Assembly: GCF_900141765.1 (NCBI RefSeq)
Contig: NZ_FSRK01000001.1
Coordinates: forward strand, 2,356,001 to 2,420,000
DNA from: Epilithonimonas zeae
GTDB taxonomy: Bacteria > Bacteroidota > Bacteroidia > Flavobacteriales > Weeksellaceae
Direction of reading: 5' to 3'
Length of the DNA stretch: 64,000 nucleotides
Position numbers and translations under genes: made by a program. Below are positions 49,618-59,619 of this stretch, in pieces; the stretch's first letter is position 1, and every line of letters starts with the position of its first letter. The notes below the pieces were generated by a model, which saw only the letters and a program-made list of their open reading frames with translations, made no database searches and was not told the DNA's origin.

Positions 49618-51036
49618 TTAAAATTCAAAATAGTTTTTGGTGTTGTGATAACAGATATCCTGAATGATTTTTCCTATCCATTCTTCGTCATTGGGAAGCA
49701 ATCCTCTTTCCATCTCGCTGCCAAACATATTGCACAACAATCTCCTGAAATAATCGTGTCTTGAGAATGACAACAAGCTTCTTGAATCGGTCAACATTCC
49801 GACAAAAGTGCTAATGAGACCGATGTTGGAAAGCGTGTTCATCTGTTTTTTCATTCCGTCTAATTGGTCGAGAAACCACCAGGCTGCACCAAACTGTACT
49901 TTGGATTTAATTCCGCTTTCATTAAAATTACCGGCAAGGGTCGCCAAAACTTCATTAAAAGTGGGATTAAGGTTGTAAATAATTGTTTTAGTAAGCTGTC
50001 CGGTAGAATTTAATTCATCCAAAAGAACACTTAATCTTTGTGCAAAATATTGTTCGCCAATGGCATCATAACCAGCATTAATTCCAATTTTGCTCAGCAT
50101 TTGAGAATTGTTATTTCTGGTTGCGCCCACGTGAAACTGTTGAGCCCAACCTTGTTCATTGTACATCTTGCAAAGTTCTTTCAGCAAGTAACCACACAAC
50201 GCTTCAGGATTTGAAAAACTGGGTCTGTTTCCCTTTAAAAACTCTGAAAATTCGGTTTCAAGATTTTGATTCCAAATGGTTGTATCTGGAAAATATTCGA
50301 AGCCGTGATCTGCCACTTTCGCTCCGTTTTCTGCAAAATAATTAATTCTTGATTGTAGCGCATTCAGCAAATCTGAAGCAGAATTAATTTCAATTCCGGA
50401 AACTTTTTCAAGTTTTTTAATTGCAGATAAATATTGTTCAGTATTGATGATGTTAATGTAAGCATCCGGACGAAAAGCAGGTAAAACAGCGGTCTCGAAA
50501 CTACTGTCTTTCAAAGCTTTATGATATACCAAATCGTCTGATGGGTCGTCTGTTGTGCAAAGTGCTTCCACCTTAAAATTTTTGATGATAGATTGCGGCA
50601 GAAATTCTGATGTCTGAAGACTTGCATTCATCTGACTGTAAACAGATTCTGCATTTTTCATCGAAAGATATTCTTTGATTCCGAAAGGATTTTTGAGCTC
50701 GAGGTGAGTCCAGTGAAATAATGGATTCCGAAGCGTGTTGGGTACCACTTCTGACCATTTTTTAAATTTTTCTAAGTCTGAGGCATTGCCGGAAATGAAT
50801 TTTTCATCAATCCCAAAATTCCGCATTGCACGCCATTTGTAATGGTCGCCATCCAGCCAGATGGCTGTTGGAGAACGGAAATTCTGATTATTTGAAATCA
50901 CGTCAGGCTCAAGATGATTATGGTAATCAATAATCGGTATCTCTTTCGCATATCCAAAATAGAGATTTTCCGCCTTTGCCGATTCCAGCAAAAATGATTC
51001 TCCGAAAACTCCTTTATTTTTAATGGAATGAGTCAT
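49618..51036 (-). CDS. uxaC: Uronate isomerase
   Basis: A 472-residue amidohydrolase-fold enzyme that converts D-glucuronate to D-fructuronate (or galacturonate to tagaturonate). Metal-site His residues are in PIIDYHNHLEPDVI; other family stretches are LDGDHYKWRAMRNFG, CTTDDPSDDL, PAFRPDA, FHVGATRNNNSQ and TDSRSLLSFSRHDYFRR. Length is normal. A 114-bp gap separates it from the upstream SDR gene. Fed by the two GH115 enzymes, it is the first cytoplasmic step of glucuronate use here. Confidence 0.95.
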   Translation of the reverse strand: MTHSIKNKGVFGESFLLESAKAENLYFGYAKEIPIIDYHNHLEPDVISNNQNFRSPTAIWLDGDHYKWRAMRNFGIDEKFISGNASDLEKFKKWSEVVPNTLRNPLFHWTHLELKNPFGIKEYLSMKNAESVYSQMNASLQTSEFLPQSIIKNFKVEALCTTDDPSDDLVYHKALKDSSFETAVLPAFRPDAYINIINTEQYLSAIKKLEKVSGIEINSASDLLNALQSRINYFAENGAKVADHGFEYFPDTTIWNQNLETEFSEFLKGNRPSFSNPEALCGYLLKELCKMYNEQGWAQQFHVGATRNNNSQMLSKIGINAGYDAIGEQYFAQRLSVLLDELNSTGQLTKTIIYNLNPTFNEVLATLAGNFNESGIKSKVQFGAAWWFLDQLDGMKKQMNTLSNIGLISTFVGMLTDSRSLLSFSRHDYFRRLLCNMFGSEMERGLLPNDEEWIGKIIQDICYHNTKNYFEF

Positions 51037-51150
51037 TATTTAATCTAAAAAACTGATTTTTATTTTGTGAAAATCTTTAAAAACAAGACCTTAACTATGA
51101 GAAAAATTTATTAAGGCCCTGCTTACTGTATAAAGAAAATAATACTTAAT

Positions 51151-51966
51151 TTAAACACCACTGAATGCGCTAAAACCGCCATCCACAGGTAATAATGCGC
51201 CTGTTATAAAACTTGCGGCATCGGAACAAAGAAACTGGACAGCTCCATTCAGTTCTTCCACTTCACCAAATCTTTGCATTGGTGTTTTGGCAATCACTTT
51301 TTTGCTTCTGTCCGTTAAAGAACCATCTGGATTCAACAAAATAGCACGGTTCTGGTCACCGATGAAAAATCCCGGGGCAACAGCATTCACACGGATTTTG
51401 TCTCCGAATTTCAGTGCCAAATCTGAAGCTAACCATTGTGTAAAGTTTGTAATTGCTGATTTTGCCGCTGAATATCCCGCCACTCTTGTAATAGCCGAAT
51501 AAGCGGCCATTGAAGAAATATTAACAATGCTGCCGCTTCCCTGTTCAGCCATCACTTTTCCGAACACGTAACTTGGATAAACCGTTCCGTTGATATTGAG
51601 ATCAGTGACCTCATCCCATCCCTTCATATTAATATCGAAAAAAGATTGTTCAGGAGATAAAGTTGCTGTGGGAATATTTCCGCCCGCAATATTCAGCAGA
51701 ATGTCTATTCTACCATACTTTTCGATGATTTTTTTCGAAGCAGCTTCAAGGCTTTCGATGTTCATTACATTGGCTTCCACGGCAAATGCGTCACCTCCTG
51801 AATCTGCGAGCTCCTTTACACGGGAATCCAGAGTTTCCTGATTTCTGCCTACCGCAACAATTTTAGCTCCGGCTTCGATGAAACTTTTCGCCAAACTTCC
51901 TCCCAAAACGCCGGAAGCGCCTGTGATGACCGCTACTTTATCTTTTATGCTGAATATTTCGTTCAT
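51151..51966 (-). CDS. SDR-type fructuronate reductase (D-mannonate oxidoreductase)
   Basis: A 271-residue short-chain dehydrogenase with the cofactor motif TGASGVLGGSLAKSF, NIAGGN, NISSMAAYS (Ser) and the YSAAKSAI active-site Tyr-x3-Lys. It replaces the long-chain UxuB of enterobacteria. Lying between uxuA and uxaC, it should reduce D-fructuronate to D-mannonate. The gap to uxaC (51037-51150) has a weak CCTTAA/TTAAGG inverted repeat and no gene. Confidence 0.87.
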   Translation of the reverse strand: MNEIFSIKDKVAVITGASGVLGGSLAKSFIEAGAKIVAVGRNQETLDSRVKELADSGGDAFAVEANVMNIESLEAASKKIIEKYGRIDILLNIAGGNIPTATLSPEQSFFDINMKGWDEVTDLNINGTVYPSYVFGKVMAEQGSGSIVNISSMAAYSAITRVAGYSAAKSAITNFTQWLASDLALKFGDKIRVNAVAPGFFIGDQNRAILLNPDGSLTDRSKKVIAKTPMQRFGEVEELNGAVQFLCSDAASFITGALLPVDGGFSAFSGV

Positions 51967-52000
51967 TTTTTACTTTTTAAAATGATTGCAAATTTTAAAT

Positions 52001-53176
52001 TTATTTTTTTTGCAATTCTGATTGTACTGTTGCCATCACGCCTTCAATTTGACCTAAAGCCAACATTCTTCCTAAGAACGAGTAACCTGGATTGTACCCT
52101 TTGTCAACGTCTTCTGTCAACAATCTTCCGTGGTCTATCCTCATTGGTAAATCCGGATTTTCTTTTTCGAAAACTCTGATAACGTCAATCAGTTTTCCTC
52201 TTCCGCCTAAATGATGAGCCTCGATAAAATCTCCGTTTTCAAAAACATTGGTACTTCTGAGGTGAACAAATTTAGTTCTGTGGGCATATTTTTGAGCTAA
52301 TTTCGGAACATCGTTCTGAAGATTGGCACTTAGAGAACCTGCGCAGAATGTCAGTCCGTTGTGTGGATTATCGACAGCATTCAAAAACCAATCGATATCG
52401 TCTTCGTTGGTCACGATTCTTGGCAAACCAAGCAAAGCAAATGGTGGGTCGTCCGGATGCACACACATTTGGATGTTCCACTCTTCGCAAACCGGCATTA
52501 TTTTTTCGAGGAAATATTTTAAATTTTCACGAAGTTGATTTTTATCAATTCCGTCATACAATGCCAATAAACTATTGAACTTTTCTACCGGATTTAAGTC
52601 GCCTTCTTTGATATTTCCATTGACAAATCCCTGCGTTTTCACAATGACCGAATCTATCAAATCATTGTTATCGGCTTCTGTAAGCGTATTTTTTAATTCC
52701 TCAACTTTTTTGAGAATTTCAGGTGTATAATCTTTTTCTGCTCCGTCTCTTTTCAGAATATGAATTTCAAAATAGGCGAATTTGGCCTTATCAAAATATA
52801 AAGATGATGAACCGTCTTCCCACTCGTGAAAAAGGTCTGTTCTGGCCCAATCGAGAACCGGCATAAAGTTGTAACAAACTGTTGTCACGCCTGCTTTACC
52901 GAGATTTTCAAGACTTTTGATATAATTTTCTATCAGTTGGTCTCTGTCGTTTCCTCCGTATTTGATAGACTCGCTCACAGCAAGGCTTTCAACTACAGAC
53001 CAGCGAAGTCCATGACTTTCTATATAGTTTTTATAATAGTTAACAGCCTCGAGACTCCAGATTTCTCCGTTCGGAATATCGTGCAGTGCAGAAACAATTC
53101 CTTCCACACCAATTTGCCGAAGTGTCTGTAATTTAATTTTATCTTTTTTCCCAAACCAACGCCAGGTTTTTTCCAT
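52001..53176 (-). CDS. uxuA: Mannonate dehydratase
   Basis: A 391-residue metal-dependent dehydratase converting D-mannonate to 2-keto-3-deoxygluconate. Family marks are TWRWFGKKDKIKLQTLRQIG, VSALHDIPNGEIW, CVHPDDPPFALLGLPRIV, TFCAGSLSA, FVHLRSTN and RIDHGRLL, containing the metal-binding His/Cys residues. It is the first gene after the susD hairpin and starts the glucuronate gene set (uxuA-SDR-uxaC-kdgK-aldolase-transporter). Confidence 0.95.
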   Translation of the reverse strand: MEKTWRWFGKKDKIKLQTLRQIGVEGIVSALHDIPNGEIWSLEAVNYYKNYIESHGLRWSVVESLAVSESIKYGGNDRDQLIENYIKSLENLGKAGVTTVCYNFMPVLDWARTDLFHEWEDGSSSLYFDKAKFAYFEIHILKRDGAEKDYTPEILKKVEELKNTLTEADNNDLIDSVIVKTQGFVNGNIKEGDLNPVEKFNSLLALYDGIDKNQLRENLKYFLEKIMPVCEEWNIQMCVHPDDPPFALLGLPRIVTNEDDIDWFLNAVDNPHNGLTFCAGSLSANLQNDVPKLAQKYAHRTKFVHLRSTNVFENGDFIEAHHLGGRGKLIDVIRVFEKENPDLPMRIDHGRLLTEDVDKGYNPGYSFLGRMLALGQIEGVMATVQSELQKK

Positions 53177-53201
53177 ACTTTTTCTTTAATTTTATTTATT
53201 A

Positions 53202-53236
53202 AACAAAGCAGGTGTAAAGGCTACACCTACTTTGTT
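53202..53236 (-). terminator. Strong hairpin between susD and uxuA
   Basis: AACAAAG-n-AGGTGTA and TACACCT-n-CTTTGTT pair as a 15-bp stem with one T-G wobble (on the minus strand) and a 5-nt loop. A moderately T-rich stretch follows. It probably ends or attenuates the xylR-xylBA-susCD transcript, so uxuA and later genes would be expressed at a lower level. Confidence 0.65.
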
Positions 53237-53261
53237 TTGATTGATATGAATGTGAAAATTA

Positions 53262-55214
53262 TTAATTGTAACCAGGGTTCTGGTATTTTGCTTTTTCTTC
53301 TGCACTTAAGCTCATATTATCCAACTGACCTTGAGGAATTGGTCTTAGATAATGAAACTTTTGAATATTACGAGTAAAGGTTTGAGGCGTATGATCACCA
53401 TAATTAACTCCACCAATTTGATAAGTAGCAGCATACTCTTCCCATTTTTGAGTACGTACAAGATCATACCATCTGTAAAATTCTCCATAATATTCTCTAG
53501 AACGTTCCGCCAAAATATAATCAATTGTAATAACAGATGGTGTTGCTGCAACCATTGCAGCACTATTATCGGCAACCATAGGAGCATTTTTAGCATTGTT
53601 AAATTTCCATTTACCCGCTCTAGCTCGGATCACATTGATCAACTCTCTTGCTGACATTGTACCAGTCGCACCTTTTACAGCAGCTTCAGCAGCGATGAAA
53701 TAAAATTCTGAGAATTTAGCAACATTAAAAGGTCTTGTTAAACCTGCGTTAGGATATCCTAAACCATTAGGGTCAAGCGTAGTGTAAGTTCCAATTTTCC
53801 AAAGACCTGGATACACCATTCTACTAATACCATTAGGTGCAACAACATAATCAGCTCTGCCTGGCAAGGTTCCTGCTCCAACGCCGTTTTGCCCTGCTCC
53901 TGTTGGATAAGTTGGTGTCACAGAATCATCATCTAAGAAAGATAGGATAACTCCACCTGGTTGTACAGGTAATGCATTAGCATTGTAAAGTGTAATATTA
54001 CCCAATCCAGCTTTATCCCAATTTCCTCTGTATGCACTTACAAATGTTCCATCGTAACGAGAATCCACAGATTTATCGGCAAAAGTATTTTTAATAACTC
54101 CAATAGGAGGAGCCATACGTACCCAAGGTCTACCAAGAGATTGTGTAGCAGCTCTTTGTACAGAACTTACAATGTCATTAGTTCCCCAAGCTGGCGTTTT
54201 ACTGCTTTTTAGATTGGTATAATTCCAAGTCTGCATCCAAGCTGCAAAGTTATCTGGCGACCATGCCGCACCAAAACCTGTTGGATCACCTTCGTTATAA
54301 TAAGTACTTGAAGCTGTATGATCTGCATAAAGCATACACTCGCTATTACGGTCATTAGATCCAACGTTAACATCATAGAACGTAGGTTGTAATGAGTAAG
54401 GACCAGGATTAGTGATTCCTGTCATCGCTATATCGTAAGCTTGTTGAAAGTACCATTGTGCAGTTTGACCGTTTGGATCAACTCTTGGCGTTTCTGGATA
54501 AGTTGGAATACTATTTGGGTTTTGTAACCACCAACCATATGTCAGGTAAGCTTTAGCCAAGAAAAGTCTTGCTACATTTTTTGTAACCCCACCAGTTACT
54601 CTTGGTGCAACTGGTAGATTATCAATTGCTTTTAAGAGATCTGGAAAAATAGCTTTAGTGTAGACTTCTGTGACTGTATTTCTTGTAGAAGTTGTTACCG
54701 CAGACGTGTTAAATTTCAGCTCTCCCGAACCTAAATCCAAAGGCACTCCGCCATAAGTCTGAACTAGTAGGAAATAATCAAAAGCTCTGAAAAATCTTGC
54801 TTCAGAAACCAAAGATTCTGCGATACCAAAATTGGGTCCTTTTTCAATAATTCCATTTGCGCTATTGATATACGGAAAAACTGAACCCCATATCATACTC
54901 GTAGGAAATGTGTTTGGGTTTATACTTCCAACATTACCTGTCATATCAAGGTCTTTGAAGTTTCCATCAGCACTTTGTCCCCAAGTAGATTCGTCTGTTC
55001 CGTTTTGGCAGTTACTCATATAATAGCCATTTCCATAAAGCGATCTCATATGTCTGTAGAGAGATGTAACACCTTGTCTAATACCATCTTCGGTATTGAA
55101 AAACTCTACAGTATAACTTGATCTTGGTTGCTCTTCTAAAATATCATTACATCCTGTGAATGCTAGTGATAAAAATACTGAGCCGATTATTATTTTTTTG
55201 TTTAAATTTATCAT
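53262..55214 (-). CDS. SusD-like glycan-binding outer-membrane lipoprotein
   Basis: A 650-residue SusD/RagB-family lipoprotein that caps the SusC transporter and captures oligosaccharides. The lipobox is LAFTGC (Cys22), followed by NDILEEQPRSS. Family features are RFFRAFDYFLLVQTYGGVPL, the TPR-like helices, and the C-terminal ERSREYYGEFYRWYDLVRT. It lies 10 bp behind susC. It is the only SusD in the window, and no additional surface glycan-binding protein is encoded beside it. Confidence 0.95.
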   Translation of the reverse strand: MINLNKKIIIGSVFLSLAFTGCNDILEEQPRSSYTVEFFNTEDGIRQGVTSLYRHMRSLYGNGYYMSNCQNGTDESTWGQSADGNFKDLDMTGNVGSINPNTFPTSMIWGSVFPYINSANGIIEKGPNFGIAESLVSEARFFRAFDYFLLVQTYGGVPLDLGSGELKFNTSAVTTSTRNTVTEVYTKAIFPDLLKAIDNLPVAPRVTGGVTKNVARLFLAKAYLTYGWWLQNPNSIPTYPETPRVDPNGQTAQWYFQQAYDIAMTGITNPGPYSLQPTFYDVNVGSNDRNSECMLYADHTASSTYYNEGDPTGFGAAWSPDNFAAWMQTWNYTNLKSSKTPAWGTNDIVSSVQRAATQSLGRPWVRMAPPIGVIKNTFADKSVDSRYDGTFVSAYRGNWDKAGLGNITLYNANALPVQPGGVILSFLDDDSVTPTYPTGAGQNGVGAGTLPGRADYVVAPNGISRMVYPGLWKIGTYTTLDPNGLGYPNAGLTRPFNVAKFSEFYFIAAEAAVKGATGTMSARELINVIRARAGKWKFNNAKNAPMVADNSAAMVAATPSVITIDYILAERSREYYGEFYRWYDLVRTQKWEEYAATYQIGGVNYGDHTPQTFTRNIQKFHYLRPIPQGQLDNMSLSAEEKAKYQNPGYN

Positions 55215-55224
55215 GACCTTCTTT

Positions 55225-58101
55225 TTAAAACGTTAAATTAAGTCCCATCAAATAGTTTCTGGTTGCCGGATTATTAGTTCCTATAATCAATTGTCTCGAT
55301 TTATAATTTGAGTTAACAGCTTGATTTTGATCTCCCACGGAGTTCGGTTCTGGATCCATTCCAGACTCTTTGTGGTATGGTGAGAATAAAACTAATGGGT
55401 TTGTAACTGTAAAATAAATTCTCAAACTATTTAAATTCAAATCTTTCAAAAATTCTTTATTTACATTATATCCTAAAGTTATAGTTCTTAACTTAAGATA
55501 TGAAGCATCAAAAAGTGCTAATGTGGAAGCGTATTTTGGATTATCACCATCTCTTAGCCCACCAGGTTTTGGATATCTAACATTCGGATTTTCTTCAGTC
55601 CAATAGTCCACATCTACGTTGCCTCCTCTACCTGTCAATCGATTAAGATAACTTGAAGAACCATATAAAGTACTGATCAAAACACCGCCGTGTTGGAAAG
55701 CACCTACAGTACTTAATTCAAAGTTTTTATAAGCAAATCTCATATTAAATCCACCTTGCCAATCTGGCGCCGTATCAATAATTTGTCTATCCGCTGCTCC
55801 TATTGCTCGCATAGGTGTTCCATCCGCATTATAACCACCAGTATATAATACTTTAATCATTCCTACTGCAGCACCTGCTTGGGGTTCCAGAATATTCAAA
55901 TAAGGATCACCTTGCTGCCAAAGTCCTATATTTTGATAGTCCAACAAAGCATTAATATTGTGTCCTACAAACCACAGATTTCCCTCGTCTCTATCTCTAC
56001 CAGATGCCAGACTTAAGATTTGATTTTTATTGGTATACCAGTTAATTCCAGCATCCCAATTGAAACCTTCCGCACTTTGTATAATACTTCCATTCAATGA
56101 AAATTCCCAACCTTTATTTTCTGTTACACCTACATTGGCAGTTTGTGATCCTAGACCACTGGATTGTGGAAGTGCCACCGCTTGAAGAAGTCCTTCTGTT
56201 TTGGTTCTATAATATTCTACAGTCCCAGTTAATCTGTTATTAAGAAATGCAAAATCAACCCCATAGTTTTGTGTTTTTGAATATTCCCATCCTAAATTTG
56301 GATTAGGCGCAGAACTAACGTAAAGTCCTGTTCCATTTGTGGTACCAAAGTTATATGGTACTACTGTTAGCACACCCAAAGTTGAATATGGATTGACAGC
56401 CTGGTTAGAGGTTTGTCCCCATCCTGCTCTTAACTTGAAAAGATTAATAAAGCTGAAATTCTGCATAAAAGATTCGTTTGTCACATTCCATCCTAATGAA
56501 AGTGCCGGATAAGTATGCCATTTGTTTCCTGGGGCTAATCTAGATGAGCCGTCTCCACGTAATGTTGCGGTTAACATATATTTATTATCAAATGTATACA
56601 TCACTCTCCCCATATAAGACATTAACCCCCATTGTTGATAGACTTGATTATTTGGATCAATAGTGATATCTGCCTGAGGTGACTGTCCAATGTTATAGTA
56701 CTGGAAGAAATCACCAGGTACATTTCTAGCGCTTATGTAACTACTTACATATCTGTTTTGCTCAGCCGAGTATAGACCCACTGCATTCACTTTATGCTTA
56801 CCAAAAGTTCTATCATAAGTTAATAAATTTTCCAATACCCAGTGGTATGTCTGATTATTACCTTGTCCAGCTGACGAAGGTGCTGCCGCATTTACATTGA
56901 AAGCTCCCACACCAGTATAGTTTCCGCTATTGGAGGTACGGTAATCTAAGCCTACATTTAATCTGTACTTCAATCCATTAAGTGGTAAGGTTACTTCTCC
57001 ATATATATTATTGTAAGAAGCGAAAGCTTTGCTTTCATCTATATATTTATCTCCCAGATTTTGAACAGTTTTTCTGGTATATACCCAACCTTGGTCAACA
57101 TTTGAAGCCGTGCTGATCGTTCTTTTGAAGGTTCCGTCTGGGTTATATGGATTTGCTAAAGGAGAGTTACCCAGAGTTGGTGCAGCCGCAATACCATTAC
57201 CTTCTGAAATAGTAAAATTGGTATTGGTTGTAAAACCAAATTTAAAATTTTTACCAACCTGCTGATCTAAGCCAATTCTCAATGCAAACCTTTCATAATT
57301 CTGAATCGGCACCAAAGCATCTTGTTTAAAGTATGACAAACCAACATTGTAATTACCTCCATCGGTTCCGCCAGAAACACCAACATCTTGGCTGGTGATC
57401 ATTGCTGGTTTATAATACAAACTTTGCCAATCTGTATTGGTGGTCAATGTCTCGTCAGTTCCAAGTCCATAAATATTACCAGCATCGGTTCTTAATTTGG
57501 CATATTTAGGACCATTCATCATTGGATACTTTGAAAACAAGGTTTGAACACCTGTAAAAGAATTATAGCTAAATCTTGGTTTTTGGCCTTTCGCACCTCT
57601 GTTTGTAGTTACTAAGATTACACCATTTGCTCCTCTAGAACCATAGATAGCTGTAGCAGAGGCATCTTTAAGGATATCAATACTTTTAATATCGCTGGAA
57701 CTGATGTCGCCAAGTGATCCTACAAATGGAATTCCATCCAAAACAATTAACGGATTATTATCGCCAGTTAAAGAACGTACACCTCTAATACGAATTTGCA
57801 TAGAAGCACCCGGTTTTGATGAAGTTTGTGATATATCCACACCCGCAGTTCTACCTTGTAAAGCTTGAGTGATATTAGCTGATGGTACTTCTCTTAACGC
57901 ATCTCCCTTCACCGTAGCAACAGACCCTGTTACTGATTCCTTTCTTTGAGTTCCATATCCAATAACAACAACCTCCTCAATCTGCTTCTCCTTTTGAACA
58001 GTATCTTTTTTACTCTGCGAGTAAACAAGACCTGTTGGTAATAGAGTCATAGCAAAAAATAATGCCGCTCTATTGGTTTTACTTAAATGAAATAGATTCA
58101 T
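55225..58101 (-). CDS. SusC-like TonB-dependent outer-membrane transporter
   Basis: A 958-residue TonB-dependent receptor for xylan/arabinoxylan oligosaccharides. After the signal peptide (to about residue 29, ..GLVYSQ) the mature protein goes directly to a TonB box-like IEEVVVIGYGTQ and the plug domain (SVATVKGDAL, IRIRGVRSLTG, PLIVLDGIPF, SIDILKDASATAIYGSRGANG, ILVTT). The barrel ends with NYLMGLNLTF and a terminal Phe. Unlike most SusC proteins (about 1000 or more residues) it has no N-terminal carboxypeptidase-regulatory-like beta domain. It is preceded by a long hairpin (58127-58174) after xylA. Confidence 0.95.
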   Translation of the reverse strand: MNLFHLSKTNRAALFFAMTLLPTGLVYSQSKKDTVQKEKQIEEVVVIGYGTQRKESVTGSVATVKGDALREVPSANITQALQGRTAGVDISQTSSKPGASMQIRIRGVRSLTGDNNPLIVLDGIPFVGSLGDISSSDIKSIDILKDASATAIYGSRGANGVILVTTNRGAKGQKPRFSYNSFTGVQTLFSKYPMMNGPKYAKLRTDAGNIYGLGTDETLTTNTDWQSLYYKPAMITSQDVGVSGGTDGGNYNVGLSYFKQDALVPIQNYERFALRIGLDQQVGKNFKFGFTTNTNFTISEGNGIAAAPTLGNSPLANPYNPDGTFKRTISTASNVDQGWVYTRKTVQNLGDKYIDESKAFASYNNIYGEVTLPLNGLKYRLNVGLDYRTSNSGNYTGVGAFNVNAAAPSSAGQGNNQTYHWVLENLLTYDRTFGKHKVNAVGLYSAEQNRYVSSYISARNVPGDFFQYYNIGQSPQADITIDPNNQVYQQWGLMSYMGRVMYTFDNKYMLTATLRGDGSSRLAPGNKWHTYPALSLGWNVTNESFMQNFSFINLFKLRAGWGQTSNQAVNPYSTLGVLTVVPYNFGTTNGTGLYVSSAPNPNLGWEYSKTQNYGVDFAFLNNRLTGTVEYYRTKTEGLLQAVALPQSSGLGSQTANVGVTENKGWEFSLNGSIIQSAEGFNWDAGINWYTNKNQILSLASGRDRDEGNLWFVGHNINALLDYQNIGLWQQGDPYLNILEPQAGAAVGMIKVLYTGGYNADGTPMRAIGAADRQIIDTAPDWQGGFNMRFAYKNFELSTVGAFQHGGVLISTLYGSSSYLNRLTGRGGNVDVDYWTEENPNVRYPKPGGLRDGDNPKYASTLALFDASYLKLRTITLGYNVNKEFLKDLNLNSLRIYFTVTNPLVLFSPYHKESGMDPEPNSVGDQNQAVNSNYKSRQLIIGTNNPATRNYLMGLNLTF

Positions 58102-58126
58102 AATTATTATTTTTAAAGTTAGTTTG

Positions 58127-58174
58127 ATAAGAAAGTTTTGAGTCTCGTCGTTGAGATTGGATTAACTTTCTTAT
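58127..58174. promoter_or_regulatory. Long intercistronic hairpin between xylA and susC
   Basis: ATAAGAAAGTT pairs perfectly with AACTTTCTTAT over 11 bp, and inside it AGTCTC pairs with GAGATT around a GTCGTT loop, giving a 48-nt structured element. It has no T-run on the minus strand, so it is more likely an mRNA processing or stability element setting xylA versus susC levels than a terminator. No TAnnTTTG promoter was found between it and susC. Confidence 0.6.
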
Positions 58175-58180
58175 ATAATT

Positions 58181-59509
58181 TTAGATATACATATTCACGA
58201 TCGCTTCGAAAAGTTCCTGTTTACCACTTTTTGGCATAGGTTCCCCCGATTGGTGAGCAATTTTCTGAAGATCCTGCAAAGTCAATCTGCCTTCTTCAAA
58301 TGCTTTCCCATTTCCGCTATCAAATGATGAATATCTTTCTGTTCTCAATTTGCTGTAATCCGAATTTTCTAGGATATCTGCTGCTACCAAAAGTCCTTTT
58401 GCGAAAGCATCCATACCTGCAACGTGAGCAATGAAAAGATCATCTGCATCTACCGAATTACGACGGATTTTTGCATCAAAGTTGACACCTCCTGAACCTA
58501 AACCGCCACTCGGAAGAATCACCAACCAAGCCTGAGCTAATTCAAAATAATCGATTGGAAACTGATCTGTATCCCATCCGTTTTGATAATCTCCTCTGTT
58601 GGCATCGATGCTTCCTAACATTCCTGCATCAACCGCTGCCTGAAGTTCGTGTTCGAAAGTGTGCCCTGCTAATGTTGCGTGGTTTACCTCAAGGTTTAAT
58701 TTGAAATCTTTTTCTAAACCGTGGCTTTTCAAGAATCCAATGACCGTTTCTGCATCGTAGTCGTATTGGTGTTTTGTAGGCTCCATTGGTTTTGGTTCGA
58801 TAAGGAAAGTTCCTTGGAAACCTTGGCTTCTTGCATAGTCACGAGACATAGTAAGGAAACGAGCAAGGTGCTCTTTTTCACGTTTCATATCGGTATTCAA
58901 AAGGCTCATATAACCTTCTCTTCCGCCCCAAAACACGTAATTTTCGCCTCCTAGAGCAATAGTTGCATCGATAGAATTCTTCACCTGAGTTCCTGCGCAA
59001 GCCACAACATCGAAGTTTGGATTGGTAGAAGCACCATTCATATATCTTTCGTGTGTGAAAACGTTAGCCGTTCCCCAAAGCAATTTGATGCCCGTTTCTG
59101 ATTGTTTTTCTTTAGCGTAATCAACAACTGCTTGTAGATTTTTTTCATAATCTCTCCAGTTGTCAGCAGGATCTACCAAATCGATGTCGTGGAAACAGTA
59201 ATAACCAAATCCCATCTTTTGCATAAATTCAAATCCGGCGTCCATTTTATATTTGGCTCTGGAAACTGCCTCAGTTCCCTGGCTCCAAGGATGGTGAATA
59301 GTTGGTCCTCCAAATGGATCGCTTCCGTCTGCACATAGTGTATGCCACCAAGCCATTGCAAAACGCATCCATTCTTTCATCGGTTTTCCCATCACAACCT
59401 GGTCTGCATCATAATAGCGAAACGCCAAAGGATTTCTACTCTCTCTACCTTCAAATCTAATTTGATCTACCCCTGGAAAAAATGCTTTTGTTTCTTTTGA
59501 AATGTTCAT
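58181..59509 (-). CDS. xylA: Xylose isomerase
   Basis: A 442-residue class II xylose isomerase converting D-xylose to D-xylulose. Signature pieces are [12 protein letters not shown] (catalytic His and Asp), [29 protein letters not shown] (metal Glu and Lys), [11 protein letters not shown] and [20 protein letters not shown]. Length is typical. It sits between xylB (110-bp gap) and susC. Confidence 0.98.
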   Translation of the reverse strand: MNISKETKAFFPGVDQIRFEGRESRNPLAFRYYDADQVVMGKPMKEWMRFAMAWWHTLCADGSDPFGGPTIHHPWSQGTEAVSRAKYKMDAGFEFMQKMGFGYYCFHDIDLVDPADNWRDYEKNLQAVVDYAKEKQSETGIKLLWGTANVFTHERYMNGASTNPNFDVVACAGTQVKNSIDATIALGGENYVFWGGREGYMSLLNTDMKREKEHLARFLTMSRDYARSQGFQGTFLIEPKPMEPTKHQYDYDAETVIGFLKSHGLEKDFKLNLEVNHATLAGHTFEHELQAAVDAGMLGSIDANRGDYQNGWDTDQFPIDYFELAQAWLVILPSGGLGSGGVNFDAKIRRNSVDADDLFIAHVAGMDAFAKGLLVAADILENSDYSKLRTERYSSFDSGNGKAFEEGRLTLQDLQKIAHQSGEPMPKSGKQELFEAIVNMYI

Positions 59510-59619
59510 ATTTATTTAATTTATTTTTAATTATTGATTTTAATTTTGATTGTAGAATCCCTTCCCTGCTGATGTTTTGAGCCAGCAAGTGAATGTAAAT
59601 TCGGTATGTTTTTTTTGGA

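Noticed and set aside
51037-51150. CCTTAA/TTAAGG inverted repeat between the SDR gene and uxaC as a terminator
   Set aside because: Short stem, loop over 15 nt, no clear T-run.
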